DNA from: Dehalococcoidia bacterium
GTDB taxonomy: Bacteria > Chloroflexota > Dehalococcoidia > GIF9 > AB-539-J10
Assembly (NCBI GenBank): GCA_030627025.1
Contig: DAOUSX010000025.1
Span: 1 to 8,674, forward strand
Length of the DNA stretch: 8,674 bases
Direction: 5' to 3'
Shown here: positions 1 to 4,989 of the stretch, one piece after another
Layout of the letters: the number at the start of each line of letters is the position of its first letter
Position numbering within the stretch: position 1 is the first letter of the stretch
Notes under the pieces: generated by a model
What the model was told of the DNA's origin: nothing
Database searches by the model: none
What the model saw: the letters and a program-made list of their open reading frames with translations, nothing else
Translations under genes and position numbers: made by a program

Positions 1-1
1 A

Positions 2-364
2 ATTGTTGATCCTTACTGTAGCGAAAGAACGTTAGATATTTTAAAGGACATCAAGAATGAATATGTTAAATTTCTAACAAGGGTGGATAATCTTAGGGAG
101 AAGGAAAAGGGACGATTCTTGCGGGAAATTCAAGATTTCAAATTAGAAAAGCCAAATATAGAGTTTAGGAATTACCCGAATACGGATATTCACGATAGAT
201 ACATAATTTCATCTGACTCTTTGATTGTTTTAGGGCATAGCATTAAAGATCTAGGAGGCAAAGAATCCTTCGCTATAACCTTAAACAAAGATGCAAATAA
301 AAACATATTTGAGGCAGTAACTGAGAATTTTGACAGAAGGTGGAAGCAATCAAACACATTCTAA
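2..364 (+). CDS. Phospholipase D-like domain protein, C-terminal part (5' end outside window)
   Basis: The frame is open from base 2 to the TAA at 362-364, so this is the last ~120 residues of a longer protein; the GTG at 83 is only an internal codon. The visible part contains IHDRYIIS followed by a hydrophobic strand and LGHSIKDLG. The conserved H-D-R plus the later G-S/K-D-L-G segment resembles the C-terminal half-site of phospholipase D-like proteins found in restriction and abortive-infection loci. Near the left edge, IVDPYCSERTLDIL resembles the strand and helix that precede such a half-site. The catalytic partner half and any N-terminal domain lie outside the window, so substrate and role cannot be stated. 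The family call rests on motif resemblance only. Confidence 0.6.
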   Translation: MVDPYCSERTLDILKDIKNEYVKFLTRVDNLREKEKGRFLREIQDFKLEKPNIEFRNYPNTDIHDRYIISSDSLIVLGHSIKDLGGKESFAITLNKDANKNIFEAVTENFDRRWKQSNTF

Positions 365-459
365 TAAATCCTTTTAAGTTTTTTAGCGAGGCTGGGATCA
401 AAAGTAAGTTATTTGCCCTCTCCAATTAGAAATTTAATTCACGGTCTAATGAGGTATTT

Positions 460-777
460 ATGGCTATTGTGCTTAACTTTGCTGGGACGATTGGGCAGGA
501 AGAAGGGCACGTATTTATCACCCTATCTGACCAAAGCGGCAGTGAATATAGATGGTTTCCAACGCAAGAAGTGATAGATAGCATTGCTCACTGGTTAACT
601 CCGTCTGGCTATGTAAATCGCTACGAAGTTCGCAAAGTGGCTCGGCAGGCGCAGACGCATTTTATGAAAAGTCAAAGCTATGCAAAGGAAGGAGATTGGG
701 CTAAGTTTGGAGCTCAATTGAAGAGGCTAAGAGCTGCTATTGAACGAATTGTCAAGATTTCAACGAGCGAAGATTAA
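460..777 (+). CDS. Hypothetical protein, 105 aa
   Basis: I do not recognise this protein. It starts at an ATG preceded by a weak GAGG-like site at 451-454 and ends at TAA. The first ~30 residues look like beta strands (AIVLNFAGTIG, GHVFITLSD). Then comes a segment with WFPTQEVIDSIAHWL, and the C-terminal half is a strongly basic amphipathic helix region containing YAKEGDWAKFGAQLKRL. It has no signal peptide, membrane segment or cysteine. The tail resembles, by eye, the short helical tails of other proteins in which a GDW motif precedes a helix, but this does not support a functional call. It sits among gene remnants and toxin-antitoxin genes, 95 bases after the PLD-like gene, with no visible strong promoter of its own. 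Confidence 0.55.
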   Translation: MAIVLNFAGTIGQEEGHVFITLSDQSGSEYRWFPTQEVIDSIAHWLTPSGYVNRYEVRKVARQAQTHFMKSQSYAKEGDWAKFGAQLKRLRAAIERIVKISTSED

Positions 778-833
778 ATTGTTCAACACCCTTCCAGTTT
801 GTTTATTAGCTTAGTAAACGCTCTCCAAAGTAA

Positions 834-1070
834 ATGAAAAAGGCACAGAGAGATAAACTTGAGAAGGCTCTAAACACTTACTTTAAGGAAATCCATAAGA
901 TTTATGTGGCAGGTGATTTTAGAGGGGAAAGTTTTTATTCCTCCTTAAAGGTGCTTGCTGAAAAGTGCTCGAAGTTTTTTCTGCTTTGAAAAGTAGCCGA
1001 ACCAATCATTTTAACGATTGAGCTACAAGGGGAAGTTGACGAGCTATATGCCGGGCTTGACCAGGCCTGA
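834..1070 (+). pseudogene. Decayed reading frame, possibly a remnant of a restriction/DNA-methylase-type gene
   Basis: An ATG at 834 opens a 51-codon frame ending at TGA 987-989. The same frame then runs on for 26 more codons to a second TGA at 1068-1070. The first part begins MKKAQRDKLEKALNTYF and contains EIHKIYVAGDF and SFYSSLKVLAEKCSKFF. This recalls the helical N-terminus of large type II restriction/methylase enzymes, in which a LEKAL...Y...EI...Y helix precedes a SFY-type helix. The second part reads ILTIELQGEVDELYAGLDQA, which is like a C-terminal coiled tail. Such enzymes are normally many hundreds of residues long, so this would be two ends with the middle lost plus an in-frame stop. 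The family resemblance is by eye; the frame continuity across the TGA is directly visible. Confidence 0.4.
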
Positions 1071-1085
1071 AGACCATTCTAGGGC

Positions 1086-1511
1086 TTAAAGCCTCATTTC
1101 CTTTAAAGGCACGACTAAGGGTAAGTCCTTAATCTTGGGCAGGAGCCTATAATCAGCAGTAATCAATGGAATATGGAGTGTCTGTGAAACCGCAATATAT
1201 GCTGCATCATATATGGTAATATCATAGGAAAAGGCAAGCTCTATTGCTGGCTCGAATACCTCGGAAAAATCCACCAACTCAAGCTCCAGCTTGAGGAGAT
1301 TTGTGACTGCCCGTGATACATCTTTTTCACCAAAATTTGGATTGAAGCGAAGGGCGTTACAAACCTCGTATAGAACCAAAGAGGAACTCACGAGCATGGA
1401 TGCTCCCTCGATATGGCTGTTCAGCAGCTTTTCCGAGCTCTCAACATCCTGTTCAAACTTGGAGAACCACTTGACTATGATGCTAGCATCCACGACGTAT
1501 CTGAGTGGCAT
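1086..1511 (-). CDS. vapC: PIN-domain toxin, VapC-like ribonuclease
   Basis: A 141-residue PIN-domain protein, expected to be a Mg2+-dependent ribonuclease toxin that cleaves RNA (tRNA or rRNA in studied VapC proteins) and blocks translation until bound by its antitoxin. The acidic active-site residues are all in place: Asp8 (VVDASIIVKW), Glu49 (YEVCNAL), Asp102 (TIYDAAYIA) and Asp120 (TADYRL). The frame could extend upstream to 1559, but that overlaps the antitoxin gene. The ATG at 1511-1509 begins exactly at MPLRYVVDAS as in the family, and lies two bases after the antitoxin TGA (TGA-AG-ATG). This start was therefore chosen, and translation is probably coupled. The length fits a full PIN domain, so the toxin looks intact. 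Its specific RNA target cannot be read from the sequence. Confidence 0.87.
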   Translation of the reverse strand: MPLRYVVDASIIVKWFSKFEQDVESSEKLLNSHIEGASMLVSSSLVLYEVCNALRFNPNFGEKDVSRAVTNLLKLELELVDFSEVFEPAIELAFSYDITIYDAAYIAVSQTLHIPLITADYRLLPKIKDLPLVVPLKEMRL

Positions 1512-1513
1512 CT

Positions 1514-1780
1514 TCACTTTGCTTCTCTCCACTTCCTTATCTCGGCTACCCCGTCCCACTTGCCTGACTTTTCCCTCAGCTGCCTTATCTCCGATGCTGC
1601 CTTTATCAGTCCGTCCCGCTTCTCTTTCTCTCTTTTTTCCTTCTCCTTCTGCTCTATGAAAAATCGCAGCGCTTGCTGGATGAGCCCACTCCTGGTATTC
1701 CCTTGCCTCTGGACGAAGGCATCCACATCTCTTAGCTCTTCCTCGGGCAGGGTGATATTTATCTTTACCGCTTTGCCCAT
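1514..1780 (-). CDS. Ribbon-helix-helix antitoxin of the VapC-like toxin
   Basis: An 88-residue protein whose first ~45 residues form a ribbon-helix-helix DNA-binding domain: strand VKINITLP, helix EEELRDVDAFVQRQG, then NTRSGLIQQALRFFIEQ. In this family the strands of a dimer insert into the operator major groove. The C-terminal half is an extremely charged helix (KEKEKREKEKRDG) followed by a tail ending in RKWREAK, which probably wraps around the toxin. It is the first gene of a two-gene minus-strand operon, with a perfect AAGGAGG site (1793-1787) six bases before the ATG. A sigma-70-type promoter and a direct repeat lie just upstream, consistent with autorepression. RHH antitoxins have diverse names, so no symbol is given. 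Confidence 0.85.
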   Translation of the reverse strand: MGKAVKINITLPEEELRDVDAFVQRQGNTRSGLIQQALRFFIEQKEKEKREKEKRDGLIKAASEIRQLREKSGKWDGVAEIRKWREAK

Positions 1781-1788
1781 TTAATACC

Positions 1789-1811
1789 TCCTTTTATACT
1801 TCCTTTTATAC
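1789..1811 (-). repeat. Tandem 11-bp direct repeat, candidate antitoxin operator
   Basis: The plus-strand word TCCTTTTATAC occurs at 1789-1799 and again at 1801-1811, a 12-bp period. On the transcribed strand the copies lie between the -10 box and the Shine-Dalgarno site, and the proximal copy overlaps the latter. Ribbon-helix-helix repressors commonly bind short tandem sites about one helical turn apart, so this is a likely operator. The repeat is seen directly; binding is inferred. Confidence 0.5.
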
Positions 1812-1813
1812 CT

Positions 1814-1842
1814 ACTATAGAGCTTACTGATAGGGAAGTCAA
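1814..1842 (-). promoter_or_regulatory. Sigma-70-type promoter of the toxin-antitoxin operon
   Basis: On the minus strand, TTGACT (1842-1837) and TATAGT (1819-1814) are separated by exactly 17 bases. This predicts transcription starting near 1807, with a leader of roughly 25 bases before the antitoxin ATG at 1780. It is the strongest promoter match in the left half of the window. Confidence 0.75.
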
Positions 1843-2010
1843 GGAGGTCTGCTCTAAACAAGGATAGGCGTGATTCCCTTTGTGGCTAAGCTGCCAGTGA
1901 AGTTAGCAGCGTATATATGCAGGGTCTGGCTGATTAGTTGCCTCGCCTGAAATTGTAGGTACACGGACTGCCAATGCTTTCCTGTCTGGAGATAGCTCTG
2001 ATTATGATTA

Positions 2011-2019
2011 TGCTATAAT
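2011..2019 (+). promoter_or_regulatory. Extended -10 promoter for hicB
   Basis: TGCTATAAT at 2011-2019 is a perfect TATAAT with the TGn extension. No good -35 box is seen upstream, as is usual for extended -10 promoters. Transcription would start near 2026, giving a leader of only about 12 bases with a weak purine-rich site before the ATG at 2038. Confidence 0.5.
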
Positions 2020-2037
2020 TAGTGAGAGAAAGAGAGA

Positions 2038-2250
2038 ATGCAATATACCGCTATTATCAGGAAAGCACCTGACGGATTTTACATAGCCAGTTGTCCTCTT
2101 ATTCCAGAAGCCCATGCTCAAGGCGAGACCTATGAGGAATGCCTGGCTAATATCAAAGAGGCGCTTGAGCTCTGCCTTGAATATCGTAGAGAGCGTGGTG
2201 AGGAAGTCCCGGAGGAAACTAGCACCCAGCGGGTTACAATAACAGTATGA
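2038..2250 (+). CDS. hicB: HicB-family antitoxin
   Basis: A 70-residue HicB-type antitoxin. The partial RNase-H-like fold is recognisable: strand MQYTAIIRKAPDGFYIASCP, then LIPEAHAQGETYEECLANI and a helix EALELCLEYRRERGEEVP. Such proteins sequester the HicA mRNA interferase. This is the short form, which ends soon after the core with QRVTITV and has no visible separate DNA-binding domain. The ATG was chosen because it begins the conserved first strand and follows a good -10 promoter. The stop overlaps the next start in ATGA (2247-2250), which is the usual arrangement for translational coupling to hicA. Because the downstream hicA is broken, this antitoxin appears to be an orphan that has not yet decayed. 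Confidence 0.85.
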   Translation: MQYTAIIRKAPDGFYIASCPLIPEAHAQGETYEECLANIKEALELCLEYRRERGEEVPEETSTQRVTITV

Positions 2251-2359
2251 CGAAACTACCTCCCCTTAAGGCTAGAGAGGTGGTTAAGGGACTTCAGACA
2301 TCCTTAAGCAACTTGGCATTAACGAAGATGAGTTTTTGCAAGCTGTAAGGCGCAGGTAA
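2247..2359 (+). pseudogene. hicA: hicA toxin gene with internal deletion and frameshift
   Basis: The ATG at 2247 overlaps the hicB stop and begins MTKLPPLKAREVVKGLQ, a typical HicA N-terminus. About 20 codons in, the HicA reading moves to another frame: from about 2302 to the TAA at 2357-2359 it reads ILKQLGINEDEFLQAVRRR, a typical HicA C-terminus. The start frame instead stops at 2346-2348 after 33 codons. Intact HicA is about 70-80 residues, and its middle carries the double-stranded-RNA-binding-like fold with the catalytic histidine in a G-S-H motif. None of that middle is present. The gene therefore lost roughly a third to a half of its length and cannot make active toxin. The two ends are clear; the exact deletion boundaries are not. 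Confidence 0.8.
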
Positions 2360-2409
2360 TCCCCCTTAGTGTTTTTCGCCAGCCTGCGAAATACATTGCC
2401 CCTCCTTAA

Positions 2410-2556
2410 TTTGAACTCAATAAACTCAATAAATACTTGATAACCTGTGTTGCTCTACGGAAGCTATCTCTAGATGAAATCAACCATTATATGAAGGCGG
2501 GCAGGGCAATCCATCTGACGAGCGAGCTACAAGGGAAGCTGGTTCTTGTATGCTGA
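2410..2556 (+). pseudogene. Open scrap of an unrecognised protein, without a good start
   Basis: The stretch 2360-2582 between hicA and the sirtuin holds no intact gene. One frame is open from 2410 to TGA 2554-2556 and looks protein-like: ITCVALRKLSLDEINHYM, then KAGRAIHLTSELQGKLVLVC. It has no ATG at its beginning; a TTG at 2437 is the only plausible start, and no ribosome site precedes it. Its tail AIHLTSELQGKL closely matches IILTIELQGEVDELY at the end of the decayed frame at 1005-1049, which suggests both derive from related C-termini. The function is unknown. The same gap also contains a small perfect 6-bp hairpin (2374-2391) and a short AACTCAATA-type tandem (2414-2430). Confidence 0.3.
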
Positions 2557-2582
2557 AATTAAGCTTTTCTTTCGCAGTCATT

Positions 2583-3278
2583 CTAAGATGCTTTCATTAA
2601 CCCTTTCAGCTGAGCCACTGCTGGAGGTAAGACTTCCCCTATCCCTTCCCAGAACCTCAAATGAGCCAGTCGGTCAAATGGGGTTTCACCCTGGTTGATG
2701 ATCACCAGCCTGGCTCCTGATTCCAGAGCTGCCCTGGGCACATCAGCGGCTGGAGTGACCACAAGACTGGAGCCAACAACTATAAACAGGTCACATCTCT
2801 CTGAATGCCAGTAGGAGTCAGCCAATGCCTTTTGGGGCAAGGACTGGCCGAAATCAACCACACTGGAGACCAGCTTGCCGCCACAAGAGCATCTATCCAG
2901 GGCGGCAGACTTATCCACTTCGGTCTCGCAGCGGGTACACCTCAGCTTGGTAACGTTGCCATGCAGCTCCGCTAGCAGGTCTGGACGAATCCCAGACTTC
3001 AAGTGAAGGCTATCCACATTTTGTGAGATGAGAAAAGCTAATTTCCCCAATTTCTGCAGCTCAACAATAGCCATATGCCCTGCATTAGGCTCCACGGTGT
3101 CAAAAGAGCGAACCGGGGTGGATAGTCCCTTTGCCTGGCGGGTCCAAATGCCATCTGGCCCTCGGAAGTCAGGCAATCCTGATTCTGTGCTGATGCCAGC
3201 ACCTGTGAAGACAACCAAATGCTTGGATTCACGCATCCATTGAGCCAGAGTGCTGATTCGCCTGTCTAAATCAGTCAA
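2583..3278 (-). CDS. NAD-dependent protein deacylase, Sir2 family (sirtuin)
   Basis: A 231-residue sirtuin. Enzymes of this family remove acetyl or other acyl groups from lysines, consuming NAD+ and releasing nicotinamide and O-acyl-ADP-ribose in the cytoplasm. Visible landmarks: FTGAGIS at 24-30, GLPDFRGPDG at 34-43, QNVD at 86-89, the catalytic His106 in LHGN, four zinc cysteines (C114, C117, C130, C132), FGQSLP at 143-148, VVGSSLVVTP at 167-176 and INQGETP near 194-200. The length is normal and nothing essential is missing. The start is TTG at 3278-3276: an upstream in-frame stop lies five codons away, and the first ATG (residue 15) would cut off the helix before the Rossmann fold. A -10-like box lies only a few bases upstream, and no Shine-Dalgarno is visible. 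It is a stand-alone enzyme with a zinc module, not a fused anti-phage SIR2 effector. Confidence 0.93.
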   Translation of the reverse strand: MTDLDRRISTLAQWMRESKHLVVFTGAGISTESGLPDFRGPDGIWTRQAKGLSTPVRSFDTVEPNAGHMAIVELQKLGKLAFLISQNVDSLHLKSGIRPDLLAELHGNVTKLRCTRCETEVDKSAALDRCSCGGKLVSSVVDFGQSLPQKALADSYWHSERCDLFIVVGSSLVVTPAADVPRAALESGARLVIINQGETPFDRLAHLRFWEGIGEVLPPAVAQLKGLMKAS

Positions 3279-3292
3279 TGCTATTCGTTGTC

Positions 3293-3298
3293 ATTATA
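3293..3298 (-). promoter_or_regulatory. Possible -10 box of the sirtuin gene
   Basis: TATAAT lies on the minus strand at 3298-3293, about 15 bases before the TTG start. Transcription would begin near 3286, leaving an almost leaderless mRNA. No convincing -35 hexamer is present, so the call is tentative. Confidence 0.35.
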
Positions 3299-3494
3299 CA
3301 ATAAGAGCAACGAAGTTCTCTCGGGGTGAAAAATTGGACTATACCTGAATTGTAAAAAACAGAAATCATGGAAGCCCTGGGATATATGGAAGAAGGGTTT
3401 TCTTTGAAGGATAACGGGACTTTTATTAGTCATAGGGTAAAGGCTAAAGAAATAGAAATATGAGCATAGAGAACTGTGGGAGGAATTTGCTTTG
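3299..3494. other. Intergenic stretch with no recognised gene
   Basis: Between the sirtuin promoter and the dcd promoter I see no convincing gene. A 31-codon frame at 3368-3463 (starting MEALGYMEEGFSLKDNGTF) is open but has no ribosome site and resembles nothing I know. A second frame, from 3456 into the dcd frame (EHRELWEEFALF), overlaps its end. Together they could be a frameshifted remnant of one small protein, but this is a guess. Confidence 0.3.
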
Positions 3495-3525
3495 TTTGCA
3501 CTTTTGTCAGGGCGAGTGCTAGAAT
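3495..3525 (+). promoter_or_regulatory. Promoter with CIRCE-like inverted repeat upstream of the dcd remnant and rib genes
   Basis: TTGCAC (3496-3501) and TAGAAT (3520-3525), 18 bases apart, form a plausible promoter. Overlaid on it are TTTGCACTT (3495-3503) and GAGTGCTAG (3514-3522), which resemble the two halves of the HrcA operator CIRCE (TTAGCACTC-N9-GAGTGCTAA). The right half matches 8 of 9 positions and the left 7 of 9, but the spacer is ten bases rather than the invariant nine. Either it is a degenerate operator or the resemblance is accidental. Transcription would start near 3532, about eight bases before the dcd ATG. Confidence 0.4.
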
Positions 3526-3539
3526 CCTTGACTGAGGCT

Positions 3540-3875
3540 ATGGTGCTCAGCGGCCGCACGATTAAAGAGGAGATTGCTAGAGGGAGGACAGTCATTGAGC
3601 CTCTCGATCCAAATTGCATTCAGCCAGCGAGTGTCGATATACATCTGGACAAGAAGCTCCTCGGGTTTGAAACTTGGCGTCATCCTTTTTATACTGATGT
3701 CAGACAAGACATGGATGATGTAACCGAGCTGGTGGAAATTGATGGCGAAATTTCCTTTCTCCGCTTGACTTCACTAGCAGAAAGGACTTATGGTTCACCT
3801 TGTTTGCAAAGCAAGTATCAGGGGCAGAGTGGTCCTACAGCAAGCAGGTATTCTAACGATTACCAGGAGGGTTAA
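3540..3875 (+). pseudogene. dcd: dCTP deaminase with internal in-frame deletion of the catalytic core
   Basis: The ATG at 3540 opens a frame of 111 codons. Residues 1-70 match the N-terminus of dCTP deaminase: MVLSGRTIKEEIARGR, VIEPLDPNCIQPASVD and MDDVTELVEIDGE. Residues 71-111 match its extreme C-terminus: ISFLRLTSLAERTYGS, SKYQGQSGP and the final TASRY. The family is normally about 180-195 residues. Roughly 75-80 residues are absent at the junction near 3749/3750, including the segment with the catalytic Ser, Arg and Glu (S111, R115 and E138 in the E. coli enzyme) and the trimer nucleotide pocket. It therefore cannot deaminate dCTP. The frame is preserved and runs to TAA 3873-3875, directly touching ribD, so it may persist as a translated leader for the operon. 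A longer frame from TTG 3492 exists but adds unconserved residues. Confidence 0.85.
3865..3871 (+). promoter_or_regulatory. Ribosome binding site of ribD inside the dcd remnant
   Basis: AGGAGGG lies in the last codons of the dcd remnant. It is seven bases from ATG 3879 and only three to four from the alternative GTG 3876, which favours ATG as the ribD start. Confidence 0.7.
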
Positions 3876-3878
3876 GTG

Positions 3879-4985
3879 ATGGCAGCATCTGAGGATTATA
3901 TGGGATGTGCTCTATCTCTAGCCAGGCTAGCTCTGGGATACACCAGTCCAAATCCAGCGGTAGGGGCGGTAGTGGTTAAGGGTGGTGCCCTGGTTGGTGT
4001 GGGACATACACAGCCTGCTGGTTTGCCTCACGCAGAGGCGATGGCGCTTCGCCAGACTGGAGAAAAGGCACGGGGATCTGCTATGTATGTTACCCTGGAA
4101 CCCTGCTGCCATTATGGTAAAACACCGCCATGCACACAAGCGATAATCAACGCTGGTATAGAAGAAGTCCATATAGCTTTGCTTGATCCTAATCCCGTGG
4201 TCTCAGGGCGTGGGGTAGAAGAACTAAATAAAGCGGGCATTAGAACTTATGTCGGTGAACATCAGCAAGAAGCTGAGGAAATAAATGAGGCCTACATTAA
4301 ATTTATCACCACTAGCTTGCCATTCTTCATTGCTAAATTTGCCATGAGCCTTGATGGCAAGATCGCCACCAGGTCCAAGCAATCTAAGTGGATCAGTAAC
4401 AAGGAGTCAAGGAAATATGTGCACAGTGTGCGGCATATAGTGGACGCTATAGTGATCGGGGTAAATACTGTGCTTATTGATAACCCACGTCTTACTGCCC
4501 GTGGTTGCTGTGGTCAAGGGGGCAATACGAAATCACAGCCATTACGGATAATTGTTGATAGTAAAGGAAGAACGCCGTTAGAGGCCAATGTTTTCAGGCA
4601 ACCTGGCGAAACTTTGATTGCCACGGTGAAACCTATGGATATCGAGAAAAAGGAAAAGTTTATCCAGGCTGGTGTTGAAGTGCTGGAATTACCGGCAAAA
4701 GAGGGGAAGGTAGATGTGGAGGAGTTGTCCAGGGTAATAGCAAAGCGCGGGATAGTCAGTGTGATGGTGGAAGGGGGGAGTGCTCTGCTTGGGTCATTTT
4801 TTGATAGTCATTTAGTGGATAAAGTTCTGGTGTTTATTTCGCCGATTGTCATTGGTGGTGATGGGGCTAGAATGGCAGTAGGTGGGAATGGAGTTGACTC
4901 CTTGATTGAGGCTCACCGTCTAATTCGGGTTGACGTCAGAAGCTTTGGCGATAATATACTGGTTAGTGGATATGTAAAAGGGTGA
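3879..4985 (+). CDS. ribD: Bifunctional diaminohydroxyphosphoribosylaminopyrimidine deaminase / 5-amino-6-(5-phosphoribosylamino)uracil reductase
   Basis: A 368-residue two-domain enzyme that performs the second and third steps of riboflavin synthesis: zinc-dependent deamination of the pyrimidine made from GTP, then NADPH-dependent reduction of the ribose side chain. The N-terminal deaminase domain (~1-145) shows TSPNPAVGAVVV at 22-33, HAE at 51-53 (zinc His51, catalytic Glu53) and PCCHYGKTPPC at 75-85 (zinc Cys76 and Cys85). The reductase domain begins near 147 with PFFIAKFAMSLDGKIA and contains VDAIVIGVNTVLIDNPRLT and a late VMVEGGSALLGSF. The length is normal. ATG 3879 is preferred to GTG 3876 on ribosome-site spacing. 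It is the first intact gene of the rib operon; its TGA lies four bases before ribE, with a GGGTGAAG site over the junction. Confidence 0.96.
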   Translation: MAASEDYMGCALSLARLALGYTSPNPAVGAVVVKGGALVGVGHTQPAGLPHAEAMALRQTGEKARGSAMYVTLEPCCHYGKTPPCTQAIINAGIEEVHIALLDPNPVVSGRGVEELNKAGIRTYVGEHQQEAEEINEAYIKFITTSLPFFIAKFAMSLDGKIATRSKQSKWISNKESRKYVHSVRHIVDAIVIGVNTVLIDNPRLTARGCCGQGGNTKSQPLRIIVDSKGRTPLEANVFRQPGETLIATVKPMDIEKKEKFIQAGVEVLELPAKEGKVDVEELSRVIAKRGIVSVMVEGGSALLGSFFDSHLVDKVLVFISPIVIGGDGARMAVGGNGVDSLIEAHRLIRVDVRSFGDNILVSGYVKG

Positions 4986-4989
4986 AGAA

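Noticed and set aside
801..819. Imperfect palindrome GTTTATTAG/TTAGTAAAC
   Set aside because: Only the outer five bases pair well; it is too weak to call an operator or terminator in A/T-rich DNA.
1291..1784. Two plus-strand reading frames of about 120 codons opposite the toxin-antitoxin genes
   Set aside because: They are antisense shadows of the vapC-like and RHH genes; their serine/leucine-rich translations show no domain and no ribosome sites.
1939..2037. Open frame upstream of and entering hicB (reading SPEIVGTRTANAFLSGD)
   Set aside because: Protein-like in places, but it has no start codon or ribosome site, runs into hicB in another frame, and matches no family I know.
2374..2391. 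Six-bp hairpin TTTCGC/GCGAAA as a terminator
   Set aside because: No T-run follows the stem on either strand, and the stem is short and A/T-flanked.
2583..3278. Sir2 gene as an anti-phage defence effector
   Set aside because: It has the standard short sirtuin length, the zinc module and all deacylase motifs, with no fused or adjacent defence domain.
3310..3350. GGGGTGAAAAATTGG stretch reminiscent of the start of an FMN riboswitch
   Set aside because: Only a few bases agree; the other conserved stems and the GACCGGCGGT-like core are absent, and it lies far from ribD with the dcd remnant between.
3281..3619. Minus-strand 112-codon frame upstream of the sirtuin
   Set aside because: It runs antisense through the dcd promoter and N-terminus, with low-complexity serine/tyrosine/phenylalanine content and no recognisable motif.
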